Made by a program: the position numbers and the translations under genes. Of a DNA stretch of 32,770 nucleotides, positions 17,261-25,236 are shown one piece after another. Positions within the stretch are counted from its first letter, which is position 1; each line of letters starts with the position of its first letter. The stretch comes from Mycolicibacterium malmesburyense. Lineage in GTDB: Bacteria; Actinomycetota; Actinomycetes; Mycobacteriales; Mycobacteriaceae. Under the pieces are notes generated by a model. That model was not told the origin of the DNA. It searched no databases and saw only the letters and a program-made list of their open reading frames with translations. The stretch lies in the NCBI RefSeq assembly GCF_001050015.1, contig NZ_CVTB01000273.1, positions 1 through 32,770 on the forward strand. Reading direction: 5' to 3'.

Positions 17261-19114
17261 ATGGCCATCTCCGTTCAGATGCCCGCACTCGGTGAGAGCG
17301 TCACCGAGGGGACTGTCACCCGATGGCTCAAGCAAGAGGGTGACACGGTCGAACAAGATGAGCCATTGCTCGAAGTCTCCACCGACAAGGTCGACACCGA
17401 GATCCCGTCGCCCGCTTCCGGTGTGCTGAAGAAGATCATCGCCCAGGAAGACGACACCGTTGAGGTCGGCGGTGAGTTGGCCGTAATCGGCGACGCCGGC
17501 GATGACGGCGACTCGGGAGGCTCCGACGACTCTGAGGAGGCGTCGGACGAGCAGGAAGACGAGCAGGAACAGCCGTCGGACGAGCAGGAAGAGCCCGCCG
17601 AGGAGGAGAAGCCGGCCGAGGAGCCCGCCGCCGAGGAGACCGAGTCGGAACCCGAGCCCGAGGCCAAGCCCGCCGCGAAGTCGAAGTCCTCGGGTGAGGC
17701 GACGCCGGTGCTCATGCCCGAACTCGGCGAGTCGGTCACCGAAGGCACCGTGACCCGCTGGCTGAAGAAGGTCGGCGACACCGTGGAGGTCGACGAGCCG
17801 CTGCTGGAGGTGTCGACGGACAAGGTCGACACCGAGATCCCCTCGCCCGTCGCGGGCACGTTGATATCGATCACCGCCGAAGAGGACGACACCGTCGAGG
17901 TGGGCGGCGAGCTGGCCAAGATCGGCGATGCCGACGCGGAAGCCGAAGCCGAGCCGGAACCCGAGCCCGAGCCCGAGCCCGAGCCGAAACCCGAGCCCGA
18001 GCCCGAGCCCGAACCCGAGCCCAAGCAGGAAGAAAAGCCCGAGCCGAAACCGGAACCCGCGCAAGAGGACAAGCCCGAACCGAAACCGGAGCCCAAGTCC
18101 GAACCGAAGCCGGAACCCAAGTCCCAACCGAAGTCCGAACCGCAGCCGTCGGGCGAGTCCGGACCCTACGTCACGCCGTTGGTGCGAAAACTGGCCGCGG
18201 AGAACAACGTTGACCTCGCCAGCGTGAAGGGCACCGGGGTCGGTGGCCGGATCCGCAAGCAGGACGTCCTGGCCGCCGCGGAGGCCTCCAAGGCGCCGTC
18301 GACCGAGCAGGCCGCCGAGGCGCCGGGCAAGTCGCCCGCGGCCGCGGCGGCGCCGGCTGACGCGAACGCCTCGCGCGCTTCGCTGGCGCACCTGCGCGGG
18401 ACCACGCAGAAGGCCACCCGGATCCGTCAGCTCACCGCGAAGAAGACTCGCGAATCCCTGCAGGCGACAGCGCAATTGACGCAGACCCACGAGGTCGACA
18501 TGACCAGGATCGTGTCGCTGCGGGCGCGGGCGAAGGCCAGCTTCGCCGAGCGCGAAGGCGTGAACCTGACCTACCTGTCGTTCATCGCGGTCGCGGTCAT
18601 CGACGCGCTCAAGGCGCATCCGAACGTCAACGCCAGCTACAACGAGGAGACCAAGGAGATCACCTACTACGACGCCGAACACCTCGGCATCGCGGTGGAC
18701 ACCGAACAGGGTCTGCTCTCCCCGGTGATCAAGAACGCCGGCGATCTGTCGCTGGGTGGGCTGGCCCGCGCGATCTCCGACATCGCCGCGCGCGCCAGGT
18801 CCGGTGACCTCAAGCCCGACGAGTTGTCCGGTGGCACGTTCACCATCACCAACATCGGCAGCCAGGGCGCGCTGTTCGACACCCCGATCCTGGTGCCGCC
18901 GCAGGCGGCGATGCTGGGCACCGGTGCGATCGTCAAGCGGCCGAGGGTGATCGCCGACGAGTTCGGCAACGAGTCGATCGGGGTCCGGTCGGTGTGCTAC
19001 CTGCCGCTGACCTACGACCACCGGTTGATCGACGGCGCCGACGCCGGTCGCTTCCTGACCACCATCAAGCGCCGCCTCGAGGAAGGCGCATTCGAGGCCG
19101 ATCTGGGCCTGTAA
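17261..19114 (+). CDS. dlaT: Dihydrolipoamide acyltransferase E2 (pyruvate dehydrogenase / peroxynitrite reductase component)
   Basis: DlaT is the E2 core of mycobacterial pyruvate dehydrogenase and, with Lpd, AhpD and AhpC, part of a peroxidase system (M. tuberculosis Rv2215). The 617-residue protein has two lipoyl domains with swinging-arm lysines in [12 protein letters not shown] at Lys43 and Lys188, a peripheral-subunit-binding domain at about 303-340 ([30 protein letters not shown]), and a catalytic domain about 385-617 with His587 and Asp591 in YDHRLIDG. The linkers are extreme: an acidic Asp/Glu/Pro stretch at about 84-145, and repeating Glu-Pro and Lys-Pro units at about 226-300. It is longer than the 553 residues I recall for M. 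tuberculosis. ATG 17261 has GGAGCGAGGGAG upstream. It heads the lipoate block. Confidence 0.96.
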   Translation: MAISVQMPALGESVTEGTVTRWLKQEGDTVEQDEPLLEVSTDKVDTEIPSPASGVLKKIIAQEDDTVEVGGELAVIGDAGDDGDSGGSDDSEEASDEQEDEQEQPSDEQEEPAEEEKPAEEPAAEETESEPEPEAKPAAKSKSSGEATPVLMPELGESVTEGTVTRWLKKVGDTVEVDEPLLEVSTDKVDTEIPSPVAGTLISITAEEDDTVEVGGELAKIGDADAEAEAEPEPEPEPEPEPKPEPEPEPEPEPKQEEKPEPKPEPAQEDKPEPKPEPKSEPKPEPKSQPKSEPQPSGESGPYVTPLVRKLAAENNVDLASVKGTGVGGRIRKQDVLAAAEASKAPSTEQAAEAPGKSPAAAAAPADANASRASLAHLRGTTQKATRIRQLTAKKTRESLQATAQLTQTHEVDMTRIVSLRARAKASFAEREGVNLTYLSFIAVAVIDALKAHPNVNASYNEETKEITYYDAEHLGIAVDTEQGLLSPVIKNAGDLSLGGLARAISDIAARARSGDLKPDELSGGTFTITNIGSQGALFDTPILVPPQAAMLGTGAIVKRPRVIADEFGNESIGVRSVCYLPLTYDHRLIDGADAGRFLTTIKRRLEEGAFEADLGL

Positions 19115-19143
19115 GGGCCTCTAGAGAAGGGCTTACGCCTGTC

Positions 19144-20049
19144 GTGTCCGAAGCCGTAATCGCGATCGCGGGATCGTCGGGTCTGATCGGAACGGCTCTG
19201 GTCTACGCGCTGCGCGCGACCGACCGCCGTGTGCTCCGCATCGTGCGGCGCGCGCCGTCGAACGCCGACGAGCTGTTCTGGAACCCCGACACCGGCGAAT
19301 TCGACCCGGCCGCGCTGTCGGGTGTGGACGCGGTGGTCAACCTGTGCGGGGTGAACGTCGGCGAGAAGCGGTGGTCGGGCGCCTTCAAACAGAGCCTGCG
19401 CGACAGCCGCATCGGACCGACCGAGGTGCTCGCCACCGCGGTCGCCGAGGCGGGGGTGCCGGTGCTGGTCAATGCCAGTGCGGTCGGCTACTACGGCGAC
19501 ACCGGGCCCCGGATCACCGACGAGACCGCCCCGGCCGGCGAGGGCTTCCTCGCCAACCTCTGCGTGGACTGGGAGGCGGCCACCTGGCCCGCCCGGCAGG
19601 ACGGCGCGCGGGTGGTGCTGGTGCGGTCGGGGCTGGTGCTGGCCCAGGCCGGAGGCATGCTCGGCAGGCTCAAACCGCTGTTCTCCCTGGGGCTGGGCGC
19701 CCGACTGGGCAACGGCCGCCAGTACATGCCGTGGATCAGCCTCGAGGACGAGATCCGCGCGCTGTTGTTCGCGATATCGCACGACGACCTGTCCGGTCCG
19801 GTCAACCTCACCGGCCCGGCTCCGGTCACCAACGCCGAGTTCACCACGGCGTTGGGTCGCGCCGTCAACCGCCCGACGCCCCTGATGGTGCCCGGGTTCG
19901 CGCTGCGGGCCGCGCTCGGCGAGTTCGCCGACGAGGGTCTGCTCGGCGGGCAGCGCGCCATCCCCGCCGCGCTCGAACGGGCCGGATTCGTCTTCCACCA
20001 CAACACCATTGGTGAGGCGTTGGCCTGGGCCACCGCGTCACCGGAGTAG
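19144..20049 (+). CDS. NAD(P)-binding epimerase-like protein, TIGR01777 family (Rv2216-like)
   Basis: An atypical extended SDR of 301 residues (M. tuberculosis Rv2216), of the family related to E. coli YfcH and human SDR39U1. The nucleotide-binding motif is [13 protein letters not shown] near residues 6-18. Family hallmarks follow: [37 protein letters not shown] (with Tyr in place of the usual catalytic layout), [18 protein letters not shown], and [13 protein letters not shown]. The C-terminal part ends with the usual helical segment and ALAWA. The substrate is unknown. GTG at 19144 is preceded by GAGAAGGGC about 8 nt upstream. It follows dlaT by 29 nt and precedes lipB, a linkage kept in M. 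tuberculosis, which suggests but does not show a role near lipoate metabolism. Confidence 0.92.
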   Translation: MSEAVIAIAGSSGLIGTALVYALRATDRRVLRIVRRAPSNADELFWNPDTGEFDPAALSGVDAVVNLCGVNVGEKRWSGAFKQSLRDSRIGPTEVLATAVAEAGVPVLVNASAVGYYGDTGPRITDETAPAGEGFLANLCVDWEAATWPARQDGARVVLVRSGLVLAQAGGMLGRLKPLFSLGLGARLGNGRQYMPWISLEDEIRALLFAISHDDLSGPVNLTGPAPVTNAEFTTALGRAVNRPTPLMVPGFALRAALGEFADEGLLGGQRAIPAALERAGFVFHHNTIGEALAWATASPE

Positions 20050-20052
20050 CGT
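20047..20052 (+). promoter_or_regulatory. Candidate -10 for leaderless lipB, overlapping the previous stop codon
   Basis: TAGCGT begins with the stop codon (TAG) of the epimerase gene and ends 7 nt before the lipB ATG. The same hexamer and spacing precede lipA. Confidence 0.55.
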
Positions 20053-20059
20053 CGAAGTC

Positions 20060-20740
20060 ATGGCGGATTCGATTCGATCAGCGACATCGCCGGTCGACGT
20101 GCGCCGGCTGGGTTCGGTCGACTACGAGAGCGCATGGCAGCTGCAGCGCACGATCGCCGACCAGCGCGTGGCGGGCGGCCCGGACACCCTGCTGCTGCTC
20201 GAGCACCCGCCGGTGTACACCGCGGGACGGCGCACACTCGCCGAGGAACGGCCGCGACCCGGCGTCGGCGGCACGCCCGTCGTCGACACCGACCGCGGCG
20301 GGAAGATCACCTGGCACGGGCCTGGCCAGCTGGTCGGCTATCCGATCATCGGCCTGGCCGAACCCCTCGATGTCGTCAACTTCGTGCGCCGGCTCGAGGA
20401 GGCGCTGATCAAGGTCTGCACCGACCTCGGCGTGCCGGCCGGCCGCGTGGAAGGCCGCTCGGGGGTGTGGGTCCCTGCCGACGACACCGGACCGGCCCGC
20501 AAGATCGCCGCCATCGGGATTCGGGTGTCGCGGGCGACGACGCTGCACGGATTCGCGCTGAACTGCGACTGCGACCTGGCCGCGTATTCGGCGATCGTGC
20601 CGTGCGGGATCTCCGACGCCGGGGTCACTTCGCTGACGGCCGAACTGGGACGTCGGATCGCCGTCGCGGACATCGCCGACCGGGTTGCCGACGCCGTGTG
20701 CGATGCCCTCGACGGTCGGCTGGTAGTAGCGTTGACATAG
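20060..20740 (+). CDS. lipB: Octanoyl-[ACP]:protein N-octanoyltransferase
   Basis: LipB moves the octanoyl group from acyl carrier protein to lipoyl-domain lysines, the first step of lipoate synthesis. The 226-residue protein has [16 protein letters not shown] (44-59), [21 protein letters not shown] (77-97) and the catalytic pair: Lys148 in ARKIAAIG and Cys182 in [12 protein letters not shown]. The segment [14 protein letters not shown] also matches. I chose ATG at 20060 because family homology begins there and a TAGCGT box stands 7 nt upstream; an in-frame upstream start would lie in the epimerase gene. Its stop codon (TAG) overlaps the lipA GTG by one base. Ortholog: Rv2217. Confidence 0.96.
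   Translation: MADSIRSATSPVDVRRLGSVDYESAWQLQRTIADQRVAGGPDTLLLLEHPPVYTAGRRTLAEERPRPGVGGTPVVDTDRGGKITWHGPGQLVGYPIIGLAEPLDVVNFVRRLEEALIKVCTDLGVPAGRVEGRSGVWVPADDTGPARKIAAIGIRVSRATTLHGFALNCDCDLAAYSAIVPCGISDAGVTSLTAELGRRIAVADIADRVADAVCDALDGRLVVALT
20727..20732 (+). promoter_or_regulatory. Candidate -10 for leaderless lipA, inside the last lipB codons
   Basis: TAGCGT lies in the last lipB codons (GTA GTA GCG TTG) and ends 7 nt before the lipA GTG. It is the same hexamer and spacing as at lipB. Confidence 0.55.
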
Positions 20741-21702
20741 TGACTGTCGCTCCTGAAGGTCGGAAGCTGCTGCGTCTCGAGGTCCGCAACGCCGAGACGC
20801 CGATCGAGCGCAAGCCGCCGTGGATCAAGACCCGCGCGAGGATGGGCCCGGAGTACCAGGAGCTCAAGGCGCTGGTGAAGCGCGAGGGTCTGCACACCGT
20901 CTGCGAAGAAGCGGGCTGCCCCAACATCTTCGAGTGCTGGGAGGACCGCGAGGCGACGTTCCTCATCGGCGGCGAGCAGTGCACCCGTCGCTGCGATTTC
21001 TGCCAGATCGACACCGGCAAGCCCGCCGAGCTCGACCGCGACGAACCGCGCCGGGTGGCCGAAAGCGTGCAGGCGATGGGCTTGCGCTACTCGACGGTGA
21101 CCGGGGTGGCCCGCGACGACCTGCCCGACGGTGGGGCGTGGCTGTACGCCGAGACGGTCCGCGCGATCAAGGCGCTCAACCCCAACACCGGCGTCGAGTT
21201 GCTGATCCCCGACTTCAACGGCGACCCGGCCCTGCTGCGGCAGGTGTTCGAGTCGCGCCCAGAAGTGTTGGCGCACAACGTCGAAACGGTCCCGCGGATC
21301 TTCAAGCGCATCCGGCCGGCGTTCCGCTACGAGCGCAGCCTCGACGTGCTGACCGCGGCGCGCGAGTTCGGTCTGGTGACCAAGTCCAACCTGATCCTCG
21401 GCATGGGCGAGACGCCCGAGGAGGTGCGCACCGCGCTGACCGATCTGCACGACGCCGGCTGCGACATCGTCACGATCACCCAGTACCTGCGGCCGTCGGT
21501 GCGCCACCACCCGGTGGAGCGCTGGGTGCATCCCGACGAGTTCGTCGAATACGAGCAGTTCGCGCAGGGCCTCGGGTTCGCCGGTGTGCTGGCCGGACCG
21601 CTGGTGAGGTCGTCCTACCGCGCGGGCCGGTTGTATGCCCAGGCGGCGGCGACATCTGACGCGGGAGCCGCGCCGGCGGCGACATCTGACTCCGTATCCT
21701 GA
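20740..21702 (+). CDS. lipA: Lipoyl synthase (radical SAM)
   Basis: LipA inserts two sulfur atoms into protein-bound octanoyl groups, sacrificing its auxiliary cluster. The 320-residue protein has both cluster motifs: auxiliary Cys55, Cys60 and Cys66 in [14 protein letters not shown], and the radical SAM motif [11 protein letters not shown] with Cys81, Cys85 and Cys88. The conserved C-terminal RSSYRAG supplies the serine ligand of the auxiliary cluster. The GTG start overlaps the lipB stop by one base (TAGTG). After [12 protein letters not shown] the protein has a low-complexity tail, [19 protein letters not shown], made by a duplicated DNA stretch. The enzyme acts on DlaT and other lipoyl proteins. 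Ortholog: Rv2218. Confidence 0.97.
   Translation: MTVAPEGRKLLRLEVRNAETPIERKPPWIKTRARMGPEYQELKALVKREGLHTVCEEAGCPNIFECWEDREATFLIGGEQCTRRCDFCQIDTGKPAELDRDEPRRVAESVQAMGLRYSTVTGVARDDLPDGGAWLYAETVRAIKALNPNTGVELLIPDFNGDPALLRQVFESRPEVLAHNVETVPRIFKRIRPAFRYERSLDVLTAAREFGLVTKSNLILGMGETPEEVRTALTDLHDAGCDIVTITQYLRPSVRHHPVERWVHPDEFVEYEQFAQGLGFAGVLAGPLVRSSYRAGRLYAQAAATSDAGAAPAATSDSVS
21644..21690. repeat. 17-bp direct repeat in the lipA 3' end
   Basis: CGGCGGCGACATCTGAC occurs at 21644-21660 and again at 21674-21690, a period of 30 bp that keeps the reading frame. It encodes the repeated AATSD in the LipA tail. Confidence 0.85.
21695..21700 (+). promoter_or_regulatory. Candidate -10 for a leaderless transcript at 21707
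   Basis: TATCCT ends on the T of the lipA stop codon and lies 6 nt before the ATG at 21707. No ribosome site is present. Confidence 0.55.
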
Positions 21703-21706
21703 AGCA

Positions 21707-22459
21707 ATGGCGAAAACCCGCAACCCCGAGGCGCTGAAGGCCGCGAAGGCAGAGGCCAAGGCGGCCCGTAAGGCGGCGTCGAAAGAACGCCGCAGCCAGC
21801 TGTGGCAGGCGTTCCAGATTCAGCGCAAAGAGGACAAGCGCCTCCTGCCGTACATGATCGGCGCGTTCGTGCTGATCGTCGCCGCCTCGGTGGCGCTCGG
21901 CCTCTTCGCGGGCGGCTTCACCACCTACATGATGATCCCGCTGGGCATCGTGCTCGGTGCGCTGGTGGCGTTCATCATCTTCGGCAGGCGCGCGCAGAAG
22001 TCGGTGTACAGCAAGGCCGAGGGCCAGACGGGCGCGGCGGCCTGGGCGCTCGACAACATGCGGGGCAAGTGGCGCGTCACGCCGGGTGTGGCGGCGACGG
22101 GGCACTTCGACGCCGTGCACCGCGTGATCGGCAGGCCCGGCGTGATCTTCGTCGGCGAAGGGTCGCCGTCGCGGGTGCGGCCGCTGCTGGCGCAGGAGAA
22201 GAAGCGCACCGCTCGACTGGTCGGCGACACCCCGATCTACGACGTCATCATCGGCAACGGCGAGGGCGAAGTCCCGCTGGCCAAGCTGGAACGCCACCTC
22301 AACAAGCTGCCCGCCAACATCACCGTCAAGCAGTTGGACGCATTGGAGTCGCGATTGGCGGCGCTGGGCACGAAGGTCGGACCCGCCGCGATGCCCAAGG
22401 GCCCGCTGCCGGCCCAGGCGAAGATGCGCGGCGTGCAGCGCACCGTCCGCCGCCGCTGA
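21707..22459 (+). CDS. DUF4191-type membrane protein (Rv2219-like)
   Basis: A 250-residue protein of unknown function, orthologous to M. tuberculosis Rv2219. The N terminus (1-45) is a highly basic Ala/Lys helix, then two membrane helices at about 47-69 and 73-93, followed by a cytoplasmic domain of about 155 residues containing WALDNMRGKWRVTPGVAAT, HRVIGRPGVIFVGEG, and LVGDTPIYDVIIG, ending in a basic tail (VQRTVRRR). ATG at 21707 was chosen because homology begins there (MAKTRNPEA) and TATCCT stands 6 nt upstream; the frame is open upstream through lipA. It starts 4 nt after the lipA stop and converges on the RDD gene. Confidence 0.92.
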   Translation: MAKTRNPEALKAAKAEAKAARKAASKERRSQLWQAFQIQRKEDKRLLPYMIGAFVLIVAASVALGLFAGGFTTYMMIPLGIVLGALVAFIIFGRRAQKSVYSKAEGQTGAAAWALDNMRGKWRVTPGVAATGHFDAVHRVIGRPGVIFVGEGSPSRVRPLLAQEKKRTARLVGDTPIYDVIIGNGEGEVPLAKLERHLNKLPANITVKQLDALESRLAALGTKVGPAAMPKGPLPAQAKMRGVQRTVRRR

Positions 22460-22472
22460 GTTCCGATTCCGC

Positions 22473-22531
22473 CCGAAACCGACGTAATGGTGGTCTTCGG
22501 ACCGAAGTTTCAACCAAAGCGTCGGTTTCGG
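22473..22531. terminator. Perfect 12-bp palindrome arms at convergent gene ends; probable bidirectional terminator
   Basis: CCGAAACCGACG (22473-22484) pairs exactly with CGTCGGTTTCGG (22520-22531). Between them is a second small dyad, CTTCGG-A-CCGAAG (22495-22507). The element lies between the stop codons of the gene at 21707 and the RDD gene. The outer arms and the following TAATGG resemble the element at 14869-14930 (CGAGACCGACGAAATGG). Confidence 0.65.
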
Positions 22532-22542
22532 CGCCTGTCGCC

Positions 22543-23025
22543 CTACCGCCGGACCACCGCGGTGTTGGTGAAGCGGTCCTGGTAGCCGCGGAAGTCCTTG
22601 TCGGTGAACAGCGCGGGTATGACGAAGAACACCAGCAGCCCGCGCACCGCGGCCCGTCCGACGCCGACGTGTTCGCGATGGTCGATCGACGCGACCCGCA
22701 GCCCCAGCGCCCACTGGCCGGGCGTGAACCCGTACAACCGCACCGAGACGATGCCGAGCAGCAGCCACACCGCCGCGATGGCCGTCGACCCGAGCGGCGA
22801 GTACAAGAACGCGTCCTTGCTGAGGAACCCGAGGTTCACGGCGAGCCCGACCAGCCCGTATGCGATGAACCAGTCGATCATCAGCGCGGCGATGCGCCTG
22901 CCGAAACGGGCGATGGACCCCGGGCCGGTCTCGGGCAGACCGAGACGCTGGCCGGGATAGTCGTTGGGTCCGGCGTCGCTGGTCGGATCCGGTCCAGACA
23001 GCCAGGACCCCAGAGTGCGGGCCAT
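22543..23025 (-). CDS. RDD family membrane protein (Rv2219A-like)
   Basis: A 160-residue membrane protein. The RDD motif is visible as RFGRRIAALMIDW (40-52), with conserved Arg and Asp in and before the first helix. Helices are predicted at about 45-66, 80-98 and 125-142, with YGFTPGQWALGLRV between the second and third, which is typical of the family. RDD proteins are poorly defined; some have been linked to ion transport. The cytoplasmic N terminus is Gly/Pro/Asp-rich. ATG at 23025 is preceded by TATCCT 7 nt upstream on the - strand, without a ribosome site. It is divergent from glnA1 and convergent with the DUF4191-type gene. Confidence 0.9.
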   Translation of the reverse strand: MARTLGSWLSGPDPTSDAGPNDYPGQRLGLPETGPGSIARFGRRIAALMIDWFIAYGLVGLAVNLGFLSKDAFLYSPLGSTAIAAVWLLLGIVSVRLYGFTPGQWALGLRVASIDHREHVGVGRAAVRGLLVFFVIPALFTDKDFRGYQDRFTNTAVVRR

Positions 23026-23032
23026 ACACTGA

Positions 23033-23038
23033 AGGATA
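23033..23038 (-). promoter_or_regulatory. Candidate -10 for a leaderless transcript of the RDD gene
   Basis: TATCCT (23038 to 23033 on the - strand) ends 7 nt before the ATG at 23025. The same hexamer serves the convergent partner gene at 21707. Confidence 0.5.
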
Positions 23039-23082
23039 TGGGACCGGAAAGGAGTCTTCGGCCGCCAGCGACAGGCACTGAC

Positions 23083-23145
23083 GTTAATCGCGTAACTTCA
23101 GCGCAACATTCGGTTGACGACCGTGCAACATCGTGTCCTTAGCGT
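23083..23145 (+). promoter_or_regulatory. glnA1 upstream control region: GTTA-N6-TAAC dyad and candidate promoter
   Basis: In the 155-nt gap before glnA1, GTTA (23083-23086) and TAAC (23093-23096) form a dyad with 6-nt spacing, resembling sites of the nitrogen regulator GlnR, though not a full match to the published consensus as I remember it. Downstream are TTGACG (23114-23119) and TAGCGT (23140-23145), possible -35 and -10 boxes, but with a long 20-nt spacer. A leadered mRNA of about 30 nt would follow, with AAAGGAGAG before the GTG. Confidence 0.4.
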
Positions 23146-23180
23146 CAACGCGCGAGTTACTGAATAAAGGAGAGAACTCA

Positions 23181-24617
23181 GTGGCAGAAAAGACGGCCGA
23201 CGACATACTCAAGCTGATCAAGGACCAGGACGTCGAGTATGTCGACATCCGCTTCTGCGATCTGCCCGGCGTCGTTCAACACTTCTCGATCCCGGCCTCG
23301 GCCTTCACGCAGGATGTCTTCGAGGACGGCCTCGCCTTCGACGGCTCGTCGGTCCGCGGATTCCAGTCGATCCACGAATCCGACATGATGCTGCTGCCGG
23401 ACCCCGAGACCGCACGCATCGACCCGTTCCGCGCCGCGAAGACGCTGAACATGAATTTCTTCGTCCATGATCCGTTCACCCGCGAGGCCTACTCGCGCGA
23501 TCCGCGCAACGTGGCCCGCAAGGCGGAGAACTATCTGGCCAGCACCGGCATCGCCGACACGGCTTACTTCGGCGCCGAGGCCGAGTTCTACATCTTCGAC
23601 TCGGTGAGCTTCGACTCCCGCATCAACGGCACCTTCTACGAGGTCGACTCCGAGTCGGGCTGGTGGAACACCGGCGAGCCGCTGGAGGCCGACGGCAGTC
23701 CGAACCGCGGCTACAAGGTCCGGCCGAAGGGCGGCTACTTCCCCGTCGCGCCGTACGACCACTACGTCGACCTGCGCGATCAGATGGCCACCAACCTGCA
23801 GAACGCGGGCTTCACCCTCGAGCGCGGCCACCACGAGGTGGGCACCGCCGGCCAGGCCGAGATCAACTACAAGTTCAACACGATGCTGCACGCCGCCGAC
23901 GATGTGCTGCTGTTCAAGTACATCATCAAGAACACCGCATGGCAGGCCGGCAAGACCGTCACCTTCATGCCCAAGCCGCTGTTCGGTGACAACGGCTCCG
24001 GCATGCACGCCCACCAGTCGCTGTGGAAGGACGGCCAGCCGCTGTTCCACGACGAGTCCGGCTACGCGGGACTGTCGGACCTCGCACGCCACTACATCGG
24101 CGGCATCCTGCACCACGCGCCGTCGCTGCTGGCGTTCACCAACCCGACGGTGAACTCCTACAAGCGCCTGGTGCCGGGCTATGAGGCGCCGATCAACCTG
24201 GTGTACAGCCAGCGCAACCGTTCGGCGTGCGTGCGCATCCCGATCACCGGCAACAACCCGAAGGCCAAGCGCCTCGAGTTCCGTTGCCCCGACAGCTCGG
24301 GCAACCCGTACCTGGCGTTCGCCGCGATGCTGATGGCCGGGATCGACGGCATCAAGAAGAAGATCGAGCCGCTGACCCCGGTCGACAAGGACCTCTACGA
24401 ACTGCCGCCGGAGGAGGCCGCCAACATCCCGCAGGCGCCCACCTCGCTGTCGGCGGTCATCGACAAGCTCGAAGAGGACCACGACTACCTCACCGAGGGT
24501 GGCGTGTTCACCGAAGACCTGATCGAGACCTGGATCTCCTACAAGCGCGAGAACGAGATCATGCCGATCCAGATCCGGCCGCACCCGTACGAGGTTGCGC
24601 TCTACTTCGACGTGTAA
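23181..24617 (+). CDS. glnA1: Glutamine synthetase, type I (adenylylation-controlled)
   Basis: GlnA1 makes glutamine from glutamate, ammonia and ATP, and is the main ammonia-assimilating enzyme (M. tuberculosis Rv2220). The 478-residue protein is a GSI-beta type dodecamer subunit: FDGSSVRGF near the N terminus, GAEAEFYIF with metal-binding glutamates, [27 protein letters not shown], and the adenylylation site Tyr406 in [10 protein letters not shown], the target of GlnE encoded in this window. GTG at 23181 has AAAGGAGAG about 8 nt upstream, and gives the exact length of the M. tuberculosis protein. A strong hairpin follows the stop. An upstream dyad may bind GlnR. Confidence 0.98.
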   Translation: MAEKTADDILKLIKDQDVEYVDIRFCDLPGVVQHFSIPASAFTQDVFEDGLAFDGSSVRGFQSIHESDMMLLPDPETARIDPFRAAKTLNMNFFVHDPFTREAYSRDPRNVARKAENYLASTGIADTAYFGAEAEFYIFDSVSFDSRINGTFYEVDSESGWWNTGEPLEADGSPNRGYKVRPKGGYFPVAPYDHYVDLRDQMATNLQNAGFTLERGHHEVGTAGQAEINYKFNTMLHAADDVLLFKYIIKNTAWQAGKTVTFMPKPLFGDNGSGMHAHQSLWKDGQPLFHDESGYAGLSDLARHYIGGILHHAPSLLAFTNPTVNSYKRLVPGYEAPINLVYSQRNRSACVRIPITGNNPKAKRLEFRCPDSSGNPYLAFAAMLMAGIDGIKKKIEPLTPVDKDLYELPPEEAANIPQAPTSLSAVIDKLEEDHDYLTEGGVFTEDLIETWISYKRENEIMPIQIRPHPYEVALYFDV

Positions 24618-24629
24618 ACACCAGTCGAC

Positions 24630-24668
24630 ACTTCGGGCCGGGCGAGTGAATTCGCCCGGCCCGAAGTG
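24630..24668 (+). terminator. Strong hairpin terminator after glnA1
   Basis: CACTTCGGGCCGGGCGA and TCGCCCGGCCGAAGTG form a 16-bp stem with one bulged G and a 6-nt loop, 12 nt after the glnA1 stop. There is no T tract, as in many mycobacterial terminators. It separates glnA1 from doxX. Confidence 0.75.
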
Positions 24669-24678
24669 CGTCTGCGCG

Positions 24679-24684
24679 TAGGGT
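24679..24684 (+). promoter_or_regulatory. Candidate -10 for a leaderless doxX transcript
   Basis: TAGGGT ends 8 nt before the ATG at 24693, directly downstream of the glnA1 terminator. Same hexamer and spacing as gcvT and pepB. Confidence 0.55.
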
Positions 24685-24692
24685 CAACACGC

Positions 24693-25229
24693 ATGACGAC
24701 CACATTCGATGCCCGTCTCGCCAGCTACTCGTCTCCGGTTCTGAGCATCTTCCGGATCATCTTCGGTCTGCTCTTCACACTGCATGGCTCGATGAAGCTC
24801 TTCGGCTGGCCCCTCGGCACGGCCGTGCCGGTCGGAACGTGGCCGGCGTGGTGGGCGGGCCTCATCGAACTCGTCACCGGCATCTTGATCACCGTCGGTT
24901 TCTTCACGCGGATCGCGGCGTTCATCGCCTCGGGCCACATGGCCGTCGCGTATTTCTGGATGCACTGGCCGCCGTTGGAGGGGCCGGCCGCGAGCTTCTG
25001 GCCGTTCGATCAGCAGATGGGCGGCAACGGCGGCGAAACGGCGATCATGTACTGCTTCGCGTTCCTGTTGTTGGCGACGACGGGTGCCGGCGCCTGGTCG
25101 GTCGACGGCAGGCGCCGGGTCGGTGCCGGGGCCCCGGGTCGCGTGGTGACCGGAACGGCCGCACCCGCCGCCACCGCCACCGCGCAGCCGGTCCGGCGCC
25201 GGGGTCTGCTGAGCCGCTTCCGGCGGTGA
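24693..25229 (+). CDS. DoxX family membrane protein
   Basis: A 178-residue membrane protein with four predicted helices and the DoxX pattern: [27 protein letters not shown] first helix (residues about 15-38), [33 protein letters not shown], and [19 protein letters not shown]. The C-terminal 40 residues are Ala/Arg-rich and probably cytoplasmic. DoxX proteins are membrane partners of oxidoreductases and thiol systems; in mycobacteria DoxX has been linked to an oxidant-defence complex, but this copy has no such neighbours. ATG at 24693 was chosen over an earlier in-frame start because of the TAGGGT box 8 nt upstream. The asparaginase gene starts 7 nt after its stop, so the two form an operon. 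I do not recall it between glnA1 and glnE in M. tuberculosis. Confidence 0.85.
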   Translation: MTTTFDARLASYSSPVLSIFRIIFGLLFTLHGSMKLFGWPLGTAVPVGTWPAWWAGLIELVTGILITVGFFTRIAAFIASGHMAVAYFWMHWPPLEGPAASFWPFDQQMGGNGGETAIMYCFAFLLLATTGAGAWSVDGRRRVGAGAPGRVVTGTAAPAATATAQPVRRRGLLSRFRR

Positions 25230-25236
25230 CGCGCGG

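Noticed and set aside
19115..19143. Hairpin terminator between dlaT and the epimerase gene
   Set aside because: TAAG...CTTA with a central CTCTAGAG looks symmetrical, but the arms mismatch at GGC/GGG and no stable stem forms.
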